From the NCBI GenBank assembly GCA_963722905.1, contig CAVROT010000011.1:209348-273347 (forward strand): DNA of 64,000 nt. Reading direction: 5' to 3'. This document shows, in pieces, positions 25,896-36,300 of the stretch. A program made the translations under genes and the position numbers. The number at the start of each line of letters is the position of its first letter. The stretch's first letter is position 1. The notes beneath the pieces were generated by a model. It did no database searches, was not told where the DNA came from, and saw only the letters and a list, made by a program, of their open reading frames with translations. The DNA is from CAVROT01 sp963722905 (GTDB lineage: Bacteria; Pseudomonadota; Alphaproteobacteria; Rhodobacterales; Rhodobacteraceae).

Positions 25896-28007
25896 ATGCC
25901 GCCGCTGAGGACCGACAGCAGCCGACATCCCCTCCGGCTGGAGGGCAGCTTCGGCAGCGACGACCTGATCGCCGTCAGGGCCATGGTCGAGGAGGGGATG
26001 AACGCCCTGACGCTGACGCGGGTGGACGTCGCGACCTCGAACCGGCAGGTCGATCTGGAAACGCTGATCGGCGCGCACATGGCCGTCGTCATCGACACGC
26101 CGGAAGGAACGCGCCGGTTCCCGGGCACCTGCACGAAGGCGCATTTCCTTGGCGCCGACCGGGGCCATGCCAACTATGCGCTGGAGCTTTCGCCATGGCT
26201 CTGGTTCCTCGGGCGGGCGCGCGAATGCCGCATCTTCCAGGACATGACCGCGCCCGACATCGTCCGCCAGATCGTCGGCGACCACGGCTTTGGCGGCCAT
26301 CTGGTGCTGTCGCTGTCGGACGACTATCCGACCCGTACCATCTGCGTGCAGTACCGCGAGACCGACCTCGACTTCGTCAACCGCCTGATGGAGGAGGAGG
26401 GTATCTACTACTGGTTCGACACCTCCGATCCGGTCGAACGGATGGTGATGGCCGACGGCCCCGGCGCCCACGCCCCCATCGCCGGCGATCCGTCCATCGA
26501 ATACCACGACAAGGGCACCGGCGGCCGGGCGCCTTCGGAATACGTGTCGCTCTGGTCGGAATCCATGCGCCCCGTGACGGGCACGGTCACGCTGAACGAC
26601 TACGATTTCGAAAGCCCCCGCGCGCAGCTTGCCGCGACCAGCGCCATCCCGAAGGGGCGGCATCCGCAAAAGGACGTCGAGGCCTACGACCACCCCGGCC
26701 ACTACCGCAAGAGCGCCGCCGGCGACCGGTATGCCCGGATCCGGATGGAATCGCTGGCGATCCGGCATCGCGGCTGGGCCGGCGTCACGAACATCCCGCG
26801 CATGGCCGTGGGCGCGACCTTCGATCTGAAGCGCCACCCGCGCACGATCGAGCCTGGCACCAAGATGATCGTGCGCGCGGTGCACCGGATGCAGCTCCTC
26901 GACACCGATGCCGCGGGCTTCGCGACGGGCGGGGCCAGCAGCGCCGAGATGCAGTTCGACATGGAAGGCAACTACGGCGTTACCTTCTACACCGTCCTGA
27001 AAAGCGACCAGTTCCGCGCCCCGCAGGACACCGCGTGGCCGCAGATCGCCGGCATCCAGACCGCCGTCGTCACCGGGCCCTCCGGCCAGGAGATCCACAC
27101 CGACAATTACGGCCGCATCCGCGTCCAGTTCCACTGGGACCGTCTGGGGCGTCGCGACGACACGTCGACCTGCTGGGTGCGCACCATGCAGCCCTGGACC
27201 GGCAAGGGCTGGGGCATGATGGCCGTCCCGCGCATCGGTCAGGAGGTCGTCGTCCAGTTCGAGGAGGGCGATCCGGACCGCCCGCTGGTGGTGGGCATGC
27301 TCTACAATGCCGACACGATGCCGCCCTGGGCGCTGCCGGGCAACATGACCCAGTCGGGCATCAAGACCAACAGCACCAAGGGCGGCGACGGCTACAACGA
27401 GCTGATGTTCGAGGACAAGAAAGGCGCGGAGTTGATCCGCATGCACGCCGAGCGCGACTTCGAACAGGTGATCGAGAACGACGCCCGCATCACCGTCGGG
27501 CTTGAGGACAAGGACAAGGGCGACATGGACCTCACCGTCCACAACGACCTGACCGAGGAGGTCAAGACCGGCCACCACAAGTTCAAGGTCGCCCGCGGTA
27601 CCCAGCACATCCACATCGCCAGCCACAAGACCGAGACGATCGGCGGCGACAGCAAGAACACCACCACCGGCGACGTGGCCGAGACGGTCGAGGACGGCGA
27701 CAAGACCGAGGACATCAAGAAGGGCAGCGTCACCCGCACGATCGACATGGGCGACGAGGCGACGACGCTGAAGATGGGGAACTGGACGCTGGACGCCAGT
27801 CTCGGCAAGGTGGCGATCACCGCCATGCAGGAGATCACGCTGACGGTCGGCGGGTCCTCCGTCAAGGTCGACCAGATGGGTGTGACGATCAAGGCGCCTA
27901 CGGTCAGCGTCGAGGGCCAGTTGAAGACCGACATCAAGGGTTTGATGACGTCCGTGAGCGGCGATGTCATTCTGACGCTCAAGGGCACCGTCACGATGAT
28001 CAACTAG
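25896..28007 (+). CDS. vgrG: T6SS spike protein VgrG (TssI)
   Basis: A 703-residue VgrG. Residues 1-370 form the gp27-like ring (LEGSFGSDDLIAVRAMVEEG, YRETDLDFVNRLMEEEGIYY), residues 380-470 the gp5-like OB fold (YGRIRVQFHWDRLGRRDD, IGQEVVVQFEEGDPDRPLVV), and the rest a triple-stranded beta-helix needle with repeating valine/threonine strands that ends KGTVTMIN. There is no extra C-terminal toxin domain, so it is not an evolved VgrG. GCAAGGGAGGG precedes ATG 25896. The next two genes supply the tip. Confidence 0.96.
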   Translation: MPPLRTDSSRHPLRLEGSFGSDDLIAVRAMVEEGMNALTLTRVDVATSNRQVDLETLIGAHMAVVIDTPEGTRRFPGTCTKAHFLGADRGHANYALELSPWLWFLGRARECRIFQDMTAPDIVRQIVGDHGFGGHLVLSLSDDYPTRTICVQYRETDLDFVNRLMEEEGIYYWFDTSDPVERMVMADGPGAHAPIAGDPSIEYHDKGTGGRAPSEYVSLWSESMRPVTGTVTLNDYDFESPRAQLAATSAIPKGRHPQKDVEAYDHPGHYRKSAAGDRYARIRMESLAIRHRGWAGVTNIPRMAVGATFDLKRHPRTIEPGTKMIVRAVHRMQLLDTDAAGFATGGASSAEMQFDMEGNYGVTFYTVLKSDQFRAPQDTAWPQIAGIQTAVVTGPSGQEIHTDNYGRIRVQFHWDRLGRRDDTSTCWVRTMQPWTGKGWGMMAVPRIGQEVVVQFEEGDPDRPLVVGMLYNADTMPPWALPGNMTQSGIKTNSTKGGDGYNELMFEDKKGAELIRMHAERDFEQVIENDARITVGLEDKDKGDMDLTVHNDLTEEVKTGHHKFKVARGTQHIHIASHKTETIGGDSKNTTTGDVAETVEDGDKTEDIKKGSVTRTIDMGDEATTLKMGNWTLDASLGKVAITAMQEITLTVGGSSVKVDQMGVTIKAPTVSVEGQLKTDIKGLMTSVSGDVILTLKGTVTMIN

Positions 28008-28613
28008 ATGGGACAAGCCATGTCGGACCGTTTCGGCAATCTGAAAAAGATACCGCGCGACCCCGCCCGGCGGCTGCTGGCGCTGGCCGGCGCGCGCCTG
28101 TCGGTGCCGGTGTCCGCGCCCGCCGCCGCCCCCGTGGGCGACGTGCTGGCCGAGTTGGAGGGCGCGGATGCCTGGCCCGACCTTCTGCGCCTGCTGTCGG
28201 TCGCCTTGCCCGTGCGCGAGGCGATCTGGTGGGGCTGCGTTTCGGCCGAGACGTTCGCGGGCGATCCGCCGCCCCGCACCCTGGCCGCCGCGCGCGCGTG
28301 GGTCTTCAAGCCCGACGACGCCAACCGCGAGGCCGCGCGCGCCGCCGCCGAGGCGGCCGGCCCCGAGGACGAGACGGCGCCGCTGGCCAGCGCGGTCGCG
28401 ATGCACGACGGCAAGCTCGGGACCGGCGATCTGGCGGCGCATGACGCACCGCCCGGCGTCGCCGCGGCACTGGTCCTGTCCGTCGTCGCGACGGCGCTGG
28501 CCCACGGCCCCGCCGACGCCTTCGCGGCGCGGCGGGCGGCGGCCATCGACTGCGCGCTCGACATCGCGCGGGGCGGCAACGGGCAGGTCGCCCGCGCGGA
28601 GACGCCGGCATGA
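28008..28613 (+). CDS. DUF6931-like T6SS accessory protein between vgrG and PAAR
   Basis: A protein of 197-201 residues, mostly helical and rich in Ala, with VLAELEGADAWPDLLRLLSV, a WWGCVSAETFAG segment near residue 70 and a C-terminal ALDIARGGNGQ. I believe it belongs to the DUF6931 family, which occurs beside VgrG and PAAR genes, but this is from memory of the pattern. Two starts are possible, ATG 28008 directly after the vgrG stop and ATG 28020. The 3' end overlaps the PAAR gene by four bases (ATGA). The position suggests an adaptor or chaperone that helps load the spike or an effector. It has no toxin motif. Confidence 0.55.
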   Translation: MGQAMSDRFGNLKKIPRDPARRLLALAGARLSVPVSAPAAAPVGDVLAELEGADAWPDLLRLLSVALPVREAIWWGCVSAETFAGDPPPRTLAAARAWVFKPDDANREAARAAAEAAGPEDETAPLASAVAMHDGKLGTGDLAAHDAPPGVAAALVLSVVATALAHGPADAFAARRAAAIDCALDIARGGNGQVARAETPA

Positions 28614-28900
28614 GCCAGCCCGCCGCCCGCATCGGCGACATGCATGTCTGCCCCATGGTGACCGGCGTCGTGCCGCATGTCGGCGGTCCCGTCGCGCTGG
28701 GGGTCCCGACGGTGCTGATCGGCAAGATGCCGGCGACGACTCTGGGCAAGATGTGCGTCTGCGTCGGACCGCCCGACGTGATCGCCAAGGGGTCGGGCAC
28801 GGTCCTGACCTGCAAGATGCCGCAGGCGCGCATGGGTGACTTGACCGCGCATGGCGGCGCCATCGTGGTGGGTTGCTTCACCGTCCTGGTCGGCGGCTGA
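28610..28900 (+). CDS. PAAR-domain spike tip protein
   Basis: A 96-residue single-domain PAAR protein: MSQPAARIGDMHVCP at the start, then GGPVALGVPTVLIGKM, a mid-domain CVCVGPPDVIAKGSGTVL, and a closing GDLTAHGGAIVVGCFTVLVG. The His and Cys residues would bind zinc at the tip of the cone that caps VgrG. It carries no N- or C-terminal extension, so any effector would have to be a separate protein. It starts in the stop of the DUF6931-like gene and is followed 2 bases later by the FHA gene. Confidence 0.93.
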   Translation: MSQPAARIGDMHVCPMVTGVVPHVGGPVALGVPTVLIGKMPATTLGKMCVCVGPPDVIAKGSGTVLTCKMPQARMGDLTAHGGAIVVGCFTVLVGG

Positions 28901-28902
28901 CC

Positions 28903-30402
28903 GTGGCGGTCGTCCTGCATTTCCAGAGCACCGGCACGATCCCGGGCGACGGGCGACCGGTCGCGATGCGCGGCGGGGCGATGACCCTTGGCCGCGGCGA
29001 CGAGAACGACCTGGTGCTGCCCGACCCCGACAAGACGATCTCGAAGCGCCACTGCGCAATCGAGGATCAGGACGGCGGCATCGTCGTCGTGGACCTGTCG
29101 ACCAACGGGACGTTCCTCAACTACGACAAGGTGCCGCTGGGCCGCGTCCCCACGCCGCTCAACGACGGGGACATCCTGACGATGGGACCCTACGAGCTGC
29201 TGGTCGAGATCGCGGTCGCCGCCGCGCCGGTCGACCTGCCGCCGCTGGGCGAGGATCGCGTGCCCGTGGGCCGGGCGTCGGCCGCCGCGGGGATCGACGA
29301 TCTGCTGGACGGGGACGGTGCGGGCGGGGTCGGCGCCGACGATTTCCTCGACGACCTGCTGGGCGGTGCCGCGCCCGCCGGCCCCGGCGCCGTGCGTCGG
29401 CCGGATCTGGGCGAGGACGGGCTGCTGCCGCCGATGGGACAGGACGAGGTCGCCGATTTGCTGGCGCCGCAGCCGGACGAGGCGACGGGCGCCAGCCGCC
29501 CGGCCCACGACCCGGCCGTCCACGACCATTTCACACCGCCGGGCGCAACGGCGGCGCCGGCGGGCGGCGCTGCCATCCCCGAGGATTGGGACGACCTGCT
29601 GGGCGGCGACGATCCCTTCGCCGCGCCGGCCCCCCTGCCCCCCGACGCGACGCCGCCCCCCGGTCCGCCGGCCCTGCCGAACGATCCGCTGCCGGTCGCC
29701 ACTCCCGCGCCGGCCGTCCCGCCGCCGCCTGGAGATGCGGAGGCGGGCATTGCGGCGTCGCCCGTTCCTGCGGCCGCGCCTTTACCGCCAGAGCCCATAT
29801 CTCCACCGGCCACCCCCGGCGACGACGCTGCCGCGCGCGCCTTCCTCCGCTCGGCCACGGGTGGCGAGGTCGATGTGCCCGCGGCCGAGCTGACGGCGAC
29901 GATGTCGCGGATGGGCCACGTGCTGCGGGTGATGATCACCGGCATGCGCGAGATCCTGATGACCCGCAGCTCGATCAAGGCCGAGTTCAGGATCGAGCAG
30001 ACCCGCATCTCGGCCGGTGCCAACAATCCGCTGAAGTTTTCCGTCAGCCCCGAACAGGCCATCGAGGCGATGATCCGCCCCAAGGCGCGCGGCTACCTCG
30101 ACGCGACCGATGCCGCGCGCCAGGCGATGTCGGACATCAAGGCGCACGAGGTCGCGGTGATGACCGGAATGGAAGCCGCGCTCAAGGGCGTGCTTGAGCG
30201 CCTGTCGCCAGCGTCGCTGGAGGGCCGGATGCAGGCCGGCGGCGGCCTCGGCGGGCTTTTGAAGGGACGAAAGGCACGCTATTGGGAAGTCTACGAACGG
30301 ATGCATGCCGAGATCTCGGACCAGGCCGAGAACGAGTTCCACGAACTCTTCGCCCGCGAATTCTCGCGCGCCTACGCCGAACAGCTGGAGCGATTGAAAT
30401 GA
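28903..30402 (+). CDS. tagH: T6SS FHA-domain protein TagH/Fha
   Basis: A 499-residue protein with an N-terminal FHA domain that reads phosphothreonine (LGRGDENDLVLPD, then ISKRHCAIED, then VVDLSTNGTFLN). A roughly 200-residue linker rich in Pro, Ala and Asp follows, then the type VI FHA C-terminal domain (LRSATGGEVDVPAAELTATM through FHELFAREFSRAYAEQLER). It is the usual target of the PpkA/PppA switch that controls T6SS assembly. The start is GTG 28903, two bases after the PAAR stop. The stop overlaps the next small ORF as ATGA. Confidence 0.9.
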   Translation: MAVVLHFQSTGTIPGDGRPVAMRGGAMTLGRGDENDLVLPDPDKTISKRHCAIEDQDGGIVVVDLSTNGTFLNYDKVPLGRVPTPLNDGDILTMGPYELLVEIAVAAAPVDLPPLGEDRVPVGRASAAAGIDDLLDGDGAGGVGADDFLDDLLGGAAPAGPGAVRRPDLGEDGLLPPMGQDEVADLLAPQPDEATGASRPAHDPAVHDHFTPPGATAAPAGGAAIPEDWDDLLGGDDPFAAPAPLPPDATPPPGPPALPNDPLPVATPAPAVPPPPGDAEAGIAASPVPAAAPLPPEPISPPATPGDDAAARAFLRSATGGEVDVPAAELTATMSRMGHVLRVMITGMREILMTRSSIKAEFRIEQTRISAGANNPLKFSVSPEQAIEAMIRPKARGYLDATDAARQAMSDIKAHEVAVMTGMEAALKGVLERLSPASLEGRMQAGGGLGGLLKGRKARYWEVYERMHAEISDQAENEFHELFAREFSRAYAEQLERLK

Positions 30403-30590
30403 CCGCCCCGCCCCGTCGGACCGCGGTGCCGCGTCCGGTGGCGTCAGCGGGCACGACGCCACGATCGTTTTCCGGCGGTCGCTGCCCTCAGCCCGGCGCA
30501 GCCGGCGGCGGCGCCACGATCACGGGGGCGCCGGGCAAGCGGACGACGCCGAACGCCCGGTCGCTCGAACCGCACGGGAAGGCCGCCTGA
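30399..30590 (+). CDS. 63-residue ORF coupled between tagH and tssK, unknown
   Basis: A short frame begins with ATGA in the tagH stop and ends with TGATG at the tssK start, so it is linked at both ends. The predicted peptide (MTAPPRRTAVPRPVASAGTT onwards) is basic, rich in Pro, Gly, Arg and Ala, and shows no signal peptide, lipobox or known domain. In many T6SS operons the lipoprotein TssJ lies near here, but this is not a TssJ. It may be a translational linker, a decayed remnant, or a real small protein. Confidence 0.4.
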   Translation: MTAPPRRTAVPRPVASAGTTPRSFSGGRCPQPGAAGGGATITGAPGKRTTPNARSLEPHGKAA

Positions 30591-31930
30591 TGTCATGGGA
30601 CAACAAGGTCCTGTGGACCGAGGGCCTCTTTCTGCAGCCGCATCACTTCCAGCAGGCCGACCGCTATGCCGAGGCTCTGGTCGGCGGGCTGGCCCGGCGC
30701 CTGTCGCCCTACGCATGGGGCGTCTCGACCCTTGAGATCGACGCCGAGGTGCTGAAGGTCGGGCAATTCGCCATCACGTCCGCCTCGGGGCTGACGCAGG
30801 ACGGCACCGTCTTCCGCGTCCCCGAGACGACGGACCACCCCCCCGCGCTGGAGGTTCCGGCCGGCACCCGCGACTGCATCGTCTACCTGTCGGTCCCGCA
30901 GCGCCGACAGGGCGCGGTCGAGGTCGACATGACCGGAGCCGAGCTCAGCGCCGCGCGCTTCCGGCCGGCCGAACTGGACGTGACCGACACGATGGGCACA
31001 GGGCGCAGCGAGGCGCGCATCGCGGTGGGCAAGTTGCGGCTCCAGTTCGCTCTGGCCGTCGACGACCTCGCCGACCGGCTGGTCATTCCCATCGCGCGCA
31101 TCGTCGAGGTCCGCGCAGACCGAGAGGTCATCCTCGACACCGCCTTCGTTCCCAGCGCACTGGACGTGCGGGCCGCCGGGCCGCTCGACGCGTTCGTGCA
31201 GGAGCTGGACGGGCTTCTCGCGCACCGGACCCAGGCGCTGGCCGGACGGCTGAGCCAGGGTGCGGCCGGCAAGGGCGCGGCCGAGATCCAGGATTTCCTG
31301 CTGCTGATGGCGATCAACCGGGCGCTGCCGCTGGTCCGCCATCTGGCCACGATCGAGAACGCGCACCCCGAACGGCTCTATGCGGCCTTCGTCGCGCTGG
31401 CGGGAGAACTGGCGACGTTCATGGCGCCCGAGAAACATCCGCCGCAGTTTCCGTTCTACCAGCATCACGACCTGACGGCGACGTTCCAGCCGGTGATCCG
31501 CACCCTGCGCCGGTACCTTTCGGCGGTGCTCGAACAGACGGCGACGGCGATCCCTCTGGAGCCGCGCAAGTACGGCATCTGGGTGGGGGTCATCGCCGAC
31601 CGCAAGCTGATCGGCAACGCGGGCTTCGTTCTGGCCGTGCGCGCCGACGTCCCGGCCGAGAACCTGCGCAGGCACTACGCGGGCCAGTCCAAGGTCGGCC
31701 CGGTCGAGGAGATCCGCCAGCTGGTCAACTCGGCCCTGCCCGGCATCCCGATGCGGCCCCTGCCCGTCGCACCGCGTCAGGTGCCCTATGCGGCCAACAC
31801 CGTCTATTTCGAGATGGACGGCGAAAGCCCTTATTGGGGCAAGATGCGGACGTCGGGCGGCGTGGCCGTCCATGTCTCGGGCGAATATCCGGGGCTGAAG
31901 ATGGAGCTTTGGGCAATCCGCCGCGACTAG
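30590..31930 (+). CDS. tssK: T6SS baseplate-membrane connector TssK
   Basis: A 446-residue TssK. The beginning, VLWTEGLFLQPHHFQQADRY, is near-diagnostic. It continues with the shoulder and helical domains (FLLLMAINRALPLVRHLATI) and a C-terminal receptor-binding-like domain with PYAANTVYFEMDGESPYWGK near the end. Trimers link the TssEFG wedges to TssL and TssM. ATG 30590 shares a base with the preceding stop (TGATG). Confidence 0.96.
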   Translation: MSWDNKVLWTEGLFLQPHHFQQADRYAEALVGGLARRLSPYAWGVSTLEIDAEVLKVGQFAITSASGLTQDGTVFRVPETTDHPPALEVPAGTRDCIVYLSVPQRRQGAVEVDMTGAELSAARFRPAELDVTDTMGTGRSEARIAVGKLRLQFALAVDDLADRLVIPIARIVEVRADREVILDTAFVPSALDVRAAGPLDAFVQELDGLLAHRTQALAGRLSQGAAGKGAAEIQDFLLLMAINRALPLVRHLATIENAHPERLYAAFVALAGELATFMAPEKHPPQFPFYQHHDLTATFQPVIRTLRRYLSAVLEQTATAIPLEPRKYGIWVGVIADRKLIGNAGFVLAVRADVPAENLRRHYAGQSKVGPVEEIRQLVNSALPGIPMRPLPVAPRQVPYAANTVYFEMDGESPYWGKMRTSGGVAVHVSGEYPGLKMELWAIRRD

Positions 31931-31943
31931 GGAGGCGAGGACG

Positions 31944-33314
31944 ATGGCCGACGACGATCCATTCGCCGAACCCGGGGACGGCGAACGCACCGTTATCGTA
32001 CCCAATCCGGGCGGTCGCCGCGCGGGCGTGGCCCAGCCGCCCGCCGCGGCGGCAGCGGCCCCGACGCCCGTACCCCGGCCGGAGGCGTCCGCCCCGGCCG
32101 CCAGTGCGCCGGACCAGCGGCTGGCGGCGGGGCGGACGGGGATGAACCCGCTCAACGCCGCGGCCGCGACGCTCTTCGCCCTGGTCAGCCGCATCCGCAA
32201 CCGCGCCCAGCACCCGGACCCCGCCGCCCTGCGCAGGTCCGTCGTCGCCGAGGTGCGCGGCTTCGAGGCGCGGGCGATCCAGGCGGGCACCGATCCGCAG
32301 GCGGTGAAGGTGGCGCGCTACGCCATCTGCGCGACGCTGGACGACGTGGTTCTGAACACGCCATGGGGCGGCACCAGCGTCTGGGCGCAGCAGAGCATGG
32401 TCGGCACCTTCCACCGCGAGACTGTGGGCGGCGACCGCTTCTACGACCTCCTCGCGCGGCTTGAGCAGGACCCGGCGCGCAACGTCGACCTGCTGGAATT
32501 CCTCTACATGTGCCTGTCGCTGGGCTTCGAGGGGCGGCTCAGGGTCGAGCAGGGTGGCGCCGACCGCCATGTGGAGATCCGCGCGGGCCTCGCCCGGCTG
32601 ATCCGCGCCCAGCGCGGCGAACGCGAGGACGACCTGTCGCCCCATTGGCAGGGCGTCGACCGCCCCCACAGGAACCGGTCGCGGTGGAAGCCGTTCTGGA
32701 TCGCCGTCGCGGGCTGCGTCGCCGCGCTGACGGTGGCGTTCACCGGGCTCAGCTACGCGCTGTCGGGCACGACGGAGAGGTTGCGCGGCCAGCTTTCGGT
32801 CCTGGGTCCGGGCACGCCCGCCGTCCTGCGCCGCGAGGCGCCGCCGGTCGTCCCGCCGCCGCCCTCCGACGTGGAGCTGAAACGGGTCTCGGGCTTTCTG
32901 ACCGAGGAGATCGCCGAGGGGCTGGTCACGGTCTTTCAGGACAACAACACCATCACGGTGCGCATCACCGGGTCGGGCATGTTCGGATCCGGCTCCGACA
33001 GCCTCAAGCCCGCGTTCGAGGCGCCGCTGGACCGCGTCGCCGCGGCGCTGGACGACACCGAGGGGCCGGTGATCGTGGCGGGGCACTCCGACAGCTCACC
33101 CATCTCGACGGCGCGGTTCAAGTCGAACATGGCACTGTCGCTGGCGCGCGCCGAGTCGGTGCGTGCCAAGCTGGCCGGTCAGCTGGCCGACGGCGACCGG
33201 CTGCGCGCCGAGGGACGATCTGACGCGGAACCCATCGCCGACAACGCCACGCCGGAGGGCCGCGCCGCCAACCGCCGGATCGAGATCGTGCTGATCCGCA
33301 AGGACGTGCCGTGA
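31944..33314 (+). CDS. tssL: T6SS membrane protein TssL (DotU) with OmpA domain
   Basis: A 456-residue TssL of the extended type. Residues 1-65 are a Pro/Ala-rich cytoplasmic lead, and residues 66-230 the DotU hook (RYAICATLDDVVLNTPWGG and LLEFLYMCLSLGFEGRLRVE). One membrane helix lies near residue 255 (FWIAVAGCVAALTVAFTGL). Residues 320-456 form an OmpA/MotB peptidoglycan-binding domain (GSGMFGSGSDSLKP, SLARAESVRAKLAGQL, NRRIEIVLIRK). The built-in wall anchor may help make up for the missing TssJ. GGAGGCGAGG stands just ahead of the ATG. The stop overlaps tssM as GTGA. Confidence 0.95.
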   Translation: MADDDPFAEPGDGERTVIVPNPGGRRAGVAQPPAAAAAAPTPVPRPEASAPAASAPDQRLAAGRTGMNPLNAAAATLFALVSRIRNRAQHPDPAALRRSVVAEVRGFEARAIQAGTDPQAVKVARYAICATLDDVVLNTPWGGTSVWAQQSMVGTFHRETVGGDRFYDLLARLEQDPARNVDLLEFLYMCLSLGFEGRLRVEQGGADRHVEIRAGLARLIRAQRGEREDDLSPHWQGVDRPHRNRSRWKPFWIAVAGCVAALTVAFTGLSYALSGTTERLRGQLSVLGPGTPAVLRREAPPVVPPPPSDVELKRVSGFLTEEIAEGLVTVFQDNNTITVRITGSGMFGSGSDSLKPAFEAPLDRVAAALDDTEGPVIVAGHSDSSPISTARFKSNMALSLARAESVRAKLAGQLADGDRLRAEGRSDAEPIADNATPEGRAANRRIEIVLIRKDVP

Positions 33315-36300
33315 AGGTTCTGCGCGCCATGGGCTCCGGCATCGGCATCACGGCGATGGTGGCGCTGGCCGCATCGGCCTGCCTGTGGTTCCTGGGCGGC
33401 TACGTCGGCATCGGCGACGCCCATCCGTTCGACGGGGTGACGGGGCGGCTGGTGGGGCTGGCCGTGCTGTGGATCCTGGCGCTGCTGGTGATCCTGCTGA
33501 TCCTCACCACCAAGCGCCGTCGCGACACCGATCTGGCCGAGGACATGGCCCAGGCCGAGGTGCCCGAACCGGCCGGCGCGCCAGACGACGCCGTCGTCGC
33601 GGCCGAACTGGGCGAGATGCGCGGCAAGCTCAAGTCGGCGATGCTGGCGCTGCGCCGGTCGAAGGCCGGGCGGCGGCACCTCTACGAAATGCCGTGGTAT
33701 ATCATCATCGGCCCGCCGGGCGCCGGCAAGACGACGGCAATCGTCAACAGCGGTCTGCGCTTTCCGCTGGAGGACGACGGCGGGCGCGCGGCCGTGGGCG
33801 GCGTCGGCGGCACCCGCAACTGCGACTGGTGGTTCACCGACGACGCCGTGCTGGTAGACACCGCCGGGCGCTACACCACACAGGAAAGCGACGCCGAGGC
33901 CGACAGCGCCGCCTGGCAGGGCTTCCTGCGTCTGCTGAAGAAGCATCGCCCGCGCCAGCCGATCAACGGCGCCATCGTGGCCATCAGCCTCAGCGACCTC
34001 ACCCAGCAGGACGAAATCTCGCAGGCCGCCCACGCAGCCGCAATCCGTCGCCGCCTGACCGAGCTGCGCGACACGCTGGGCGTGCGGTTTCCCGTCTACA
34101 TCCTTTTTACCAAGGCCGACCTCATCGCCGGCTTCGCAGAGTTCTTCGAGCCCCTGGGCAAGGACGCCCGCGAACAGGTCTGGGGGTTCACGCTGCCGCT
34201 GCCGAAGTCGCGTGGTGCGGCCGGCGCGGCCGCGTTCGACGCCGAATTCCAGGCCCTGCTGGACCGGCTGAACGCGCAGTCCCTCGAACGGATGCAGGCC
34301 GAGGCGGACCCGGCCCGCCGTGCCCTGATCGCGAGCTTCCCGTCGCAGGTGGCCAGCGTGCGCGCGACCGCTGACGCGTTTCTGGCCGAGGTGTTCCACG
34401 AGGGCAAGCTCGACCGCAGCCAGATGCTGCGCGGCGCCTATTTCACGTCCGGCACGCAGGAGGGGACGCCCATCGACCGGCTGATGACCGGTATGGCGCG
34501 GACCTTCGGGATCGGCCGGCAGGCCATCGGCACGGGGCGCGGCACCGGGCGTTCGTTCTTCCTTACCCGCCTTTTTCAGGACGTGATGTTCCCCGAGGCC
34601 GGTCTGGTCTCGGCCGACGACCGGGTCGAGAAGCGCTATGTCTGGACGCGCCGCGGCGCCTTCGCGGCCGCCGTGCTGGTGACGGTTGGCCTTGGCGCGC
34701 TCTGGACCCGCAGCTACCTCGGCAACGTCGAGCGCGCCGGGAACTACGAGGCCGGCATCGCGGCCTACACCGCCGCCGCTTCCGAGATTCCGGGCAACCC
34801 CATCGCCGATACCGACATCGCCGGCACCGTGCCGGCGCTGAACGCCCTGCACGACCTCGCGGCCGAGGCGGCAGCGCCGCGTCCCGCCCGGCTGGGCTGG
34901 GGCCTGTGGCAGGGCGACGTGATCGCCAACCAGGCGCGGCTGACCTACCGCGACGCGCTGAACCGGCACCTCCTGCCCCGCATGCTGTTGCGACTTGAAG
35001 ATCAGATGCAGGCCAACATCAACAACACCGACCTGCTCTACGAGCTGCTGAAGGTGTACCTGACGCTGGGCCTGGCCGGGCCGATGAACGCCGATCTGGT
35101 GTCCGAGTTCATGGAGGTCGACTGGTCGGTCTCCTTCCCGGGCCCGTCCCGGCAGGATCTGCGGGCCGACCTGTTGACCCACCTCGAGGCCCTGCTGGCA
35201 CAGCCCATGGTCGATGTCGGCCTCAACGCCGACCTCGTCGGTCAGGTGCAGGAGGTGCTGACGCGGATGCCGCTGGCTCAGCGGGTCTATAACGGCATCC
35301 TCGCCTCTCCGGAGGCGCTGGACCTGCCCGAATGGCGACCGACCGACGTGGGCGGGCCGCAGATCGCGCGCGCCCTCGCCCGTTCGTCCGGCCGGCCGCT
35401 GTCCGAGGGCGTGCCCGGTATCCTCACCCGCGACGGGTTCAACGACGTCTTCCTGCCAGAGGCGCTGGACGTCGCCGAACGCCTGAAAGACGAGGCATGG
35501 GTGCTCGGCCCCGACGCCGCCGCGCAGCAGACGGACGCCGCCCTGATCGCGCTCAGCCGGGACGTGCTGGATCTCTACTACACCGACGTCATCGCGGCGT
35601 GGGACGGGGTGCTGGCCGACCTCGACATCATCCCCGTGACCGACCTGCCCTCGGCGGTGGAGGTGCTGAACGTCCTTTCCGGACCGTCCTCTCCCATCGT
35701 CAACGTCCTGAACGCCGTCGCCGACGAGACCCGGCTTGCCACGCCGCGCGAGGCAGAGGTCACCGACGCCGAGGCAGGGGCCGAGGCCGGCGCAGGCGTG
35801 CTGGCCGCGCAGGCGCTGCGGCGCAACCTCAGCCCGCAGCGCCGGCTGTTCCTTCGGGCCGTGACCGGCGCCGAGGGCTCCGCGCCCGCGAAGGAGCCGG
35901 GCGCCTTCGTCGAGGACCGGTTCGCCTGGCTGCATGCGCTGGTGGACCGCCCCGAAGGGCAGCCGTCGCGGCTGGACGCGATGATGGAGCTGCTGACCGA
36001 GGTGAACAAGGAGGTCGAGCGTCTGGGATTTTCCGGCGGTGTCGGCGCCACGACCGCCGACAGCGAGGCTCTTGCCCGCTTCCAGCTGGAGGCGGCGCGG
36101 CTGGAGGGGCCGATCAAGCGCTGGGCGAACCAGATCGCCAGCGGCTCGTCCGGCGTCGCGGCCGACGGCACCCGCGCCGGGATCGCCGCGCGCTGGCAGG
36201 CCGACGTCCTGCCCTTCTGCCGTCAGGCGACCGCCGGTTATCCGTTCAACCGTCAGGCGCAGAACGACGTGACGGTGCAGGACTTCGCCCGCCTCTTCGG

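Noticed and set aside
23061..28505. A 1814-codon open frame on the minus strand opposite clpV and vgrG
   Set aside because: It is an antisense shadow produced by strong GC bias at third positions. The plus strand encodes clear ClpV and VgrG proteins, and the antisense translation is low-complexity with no domain.
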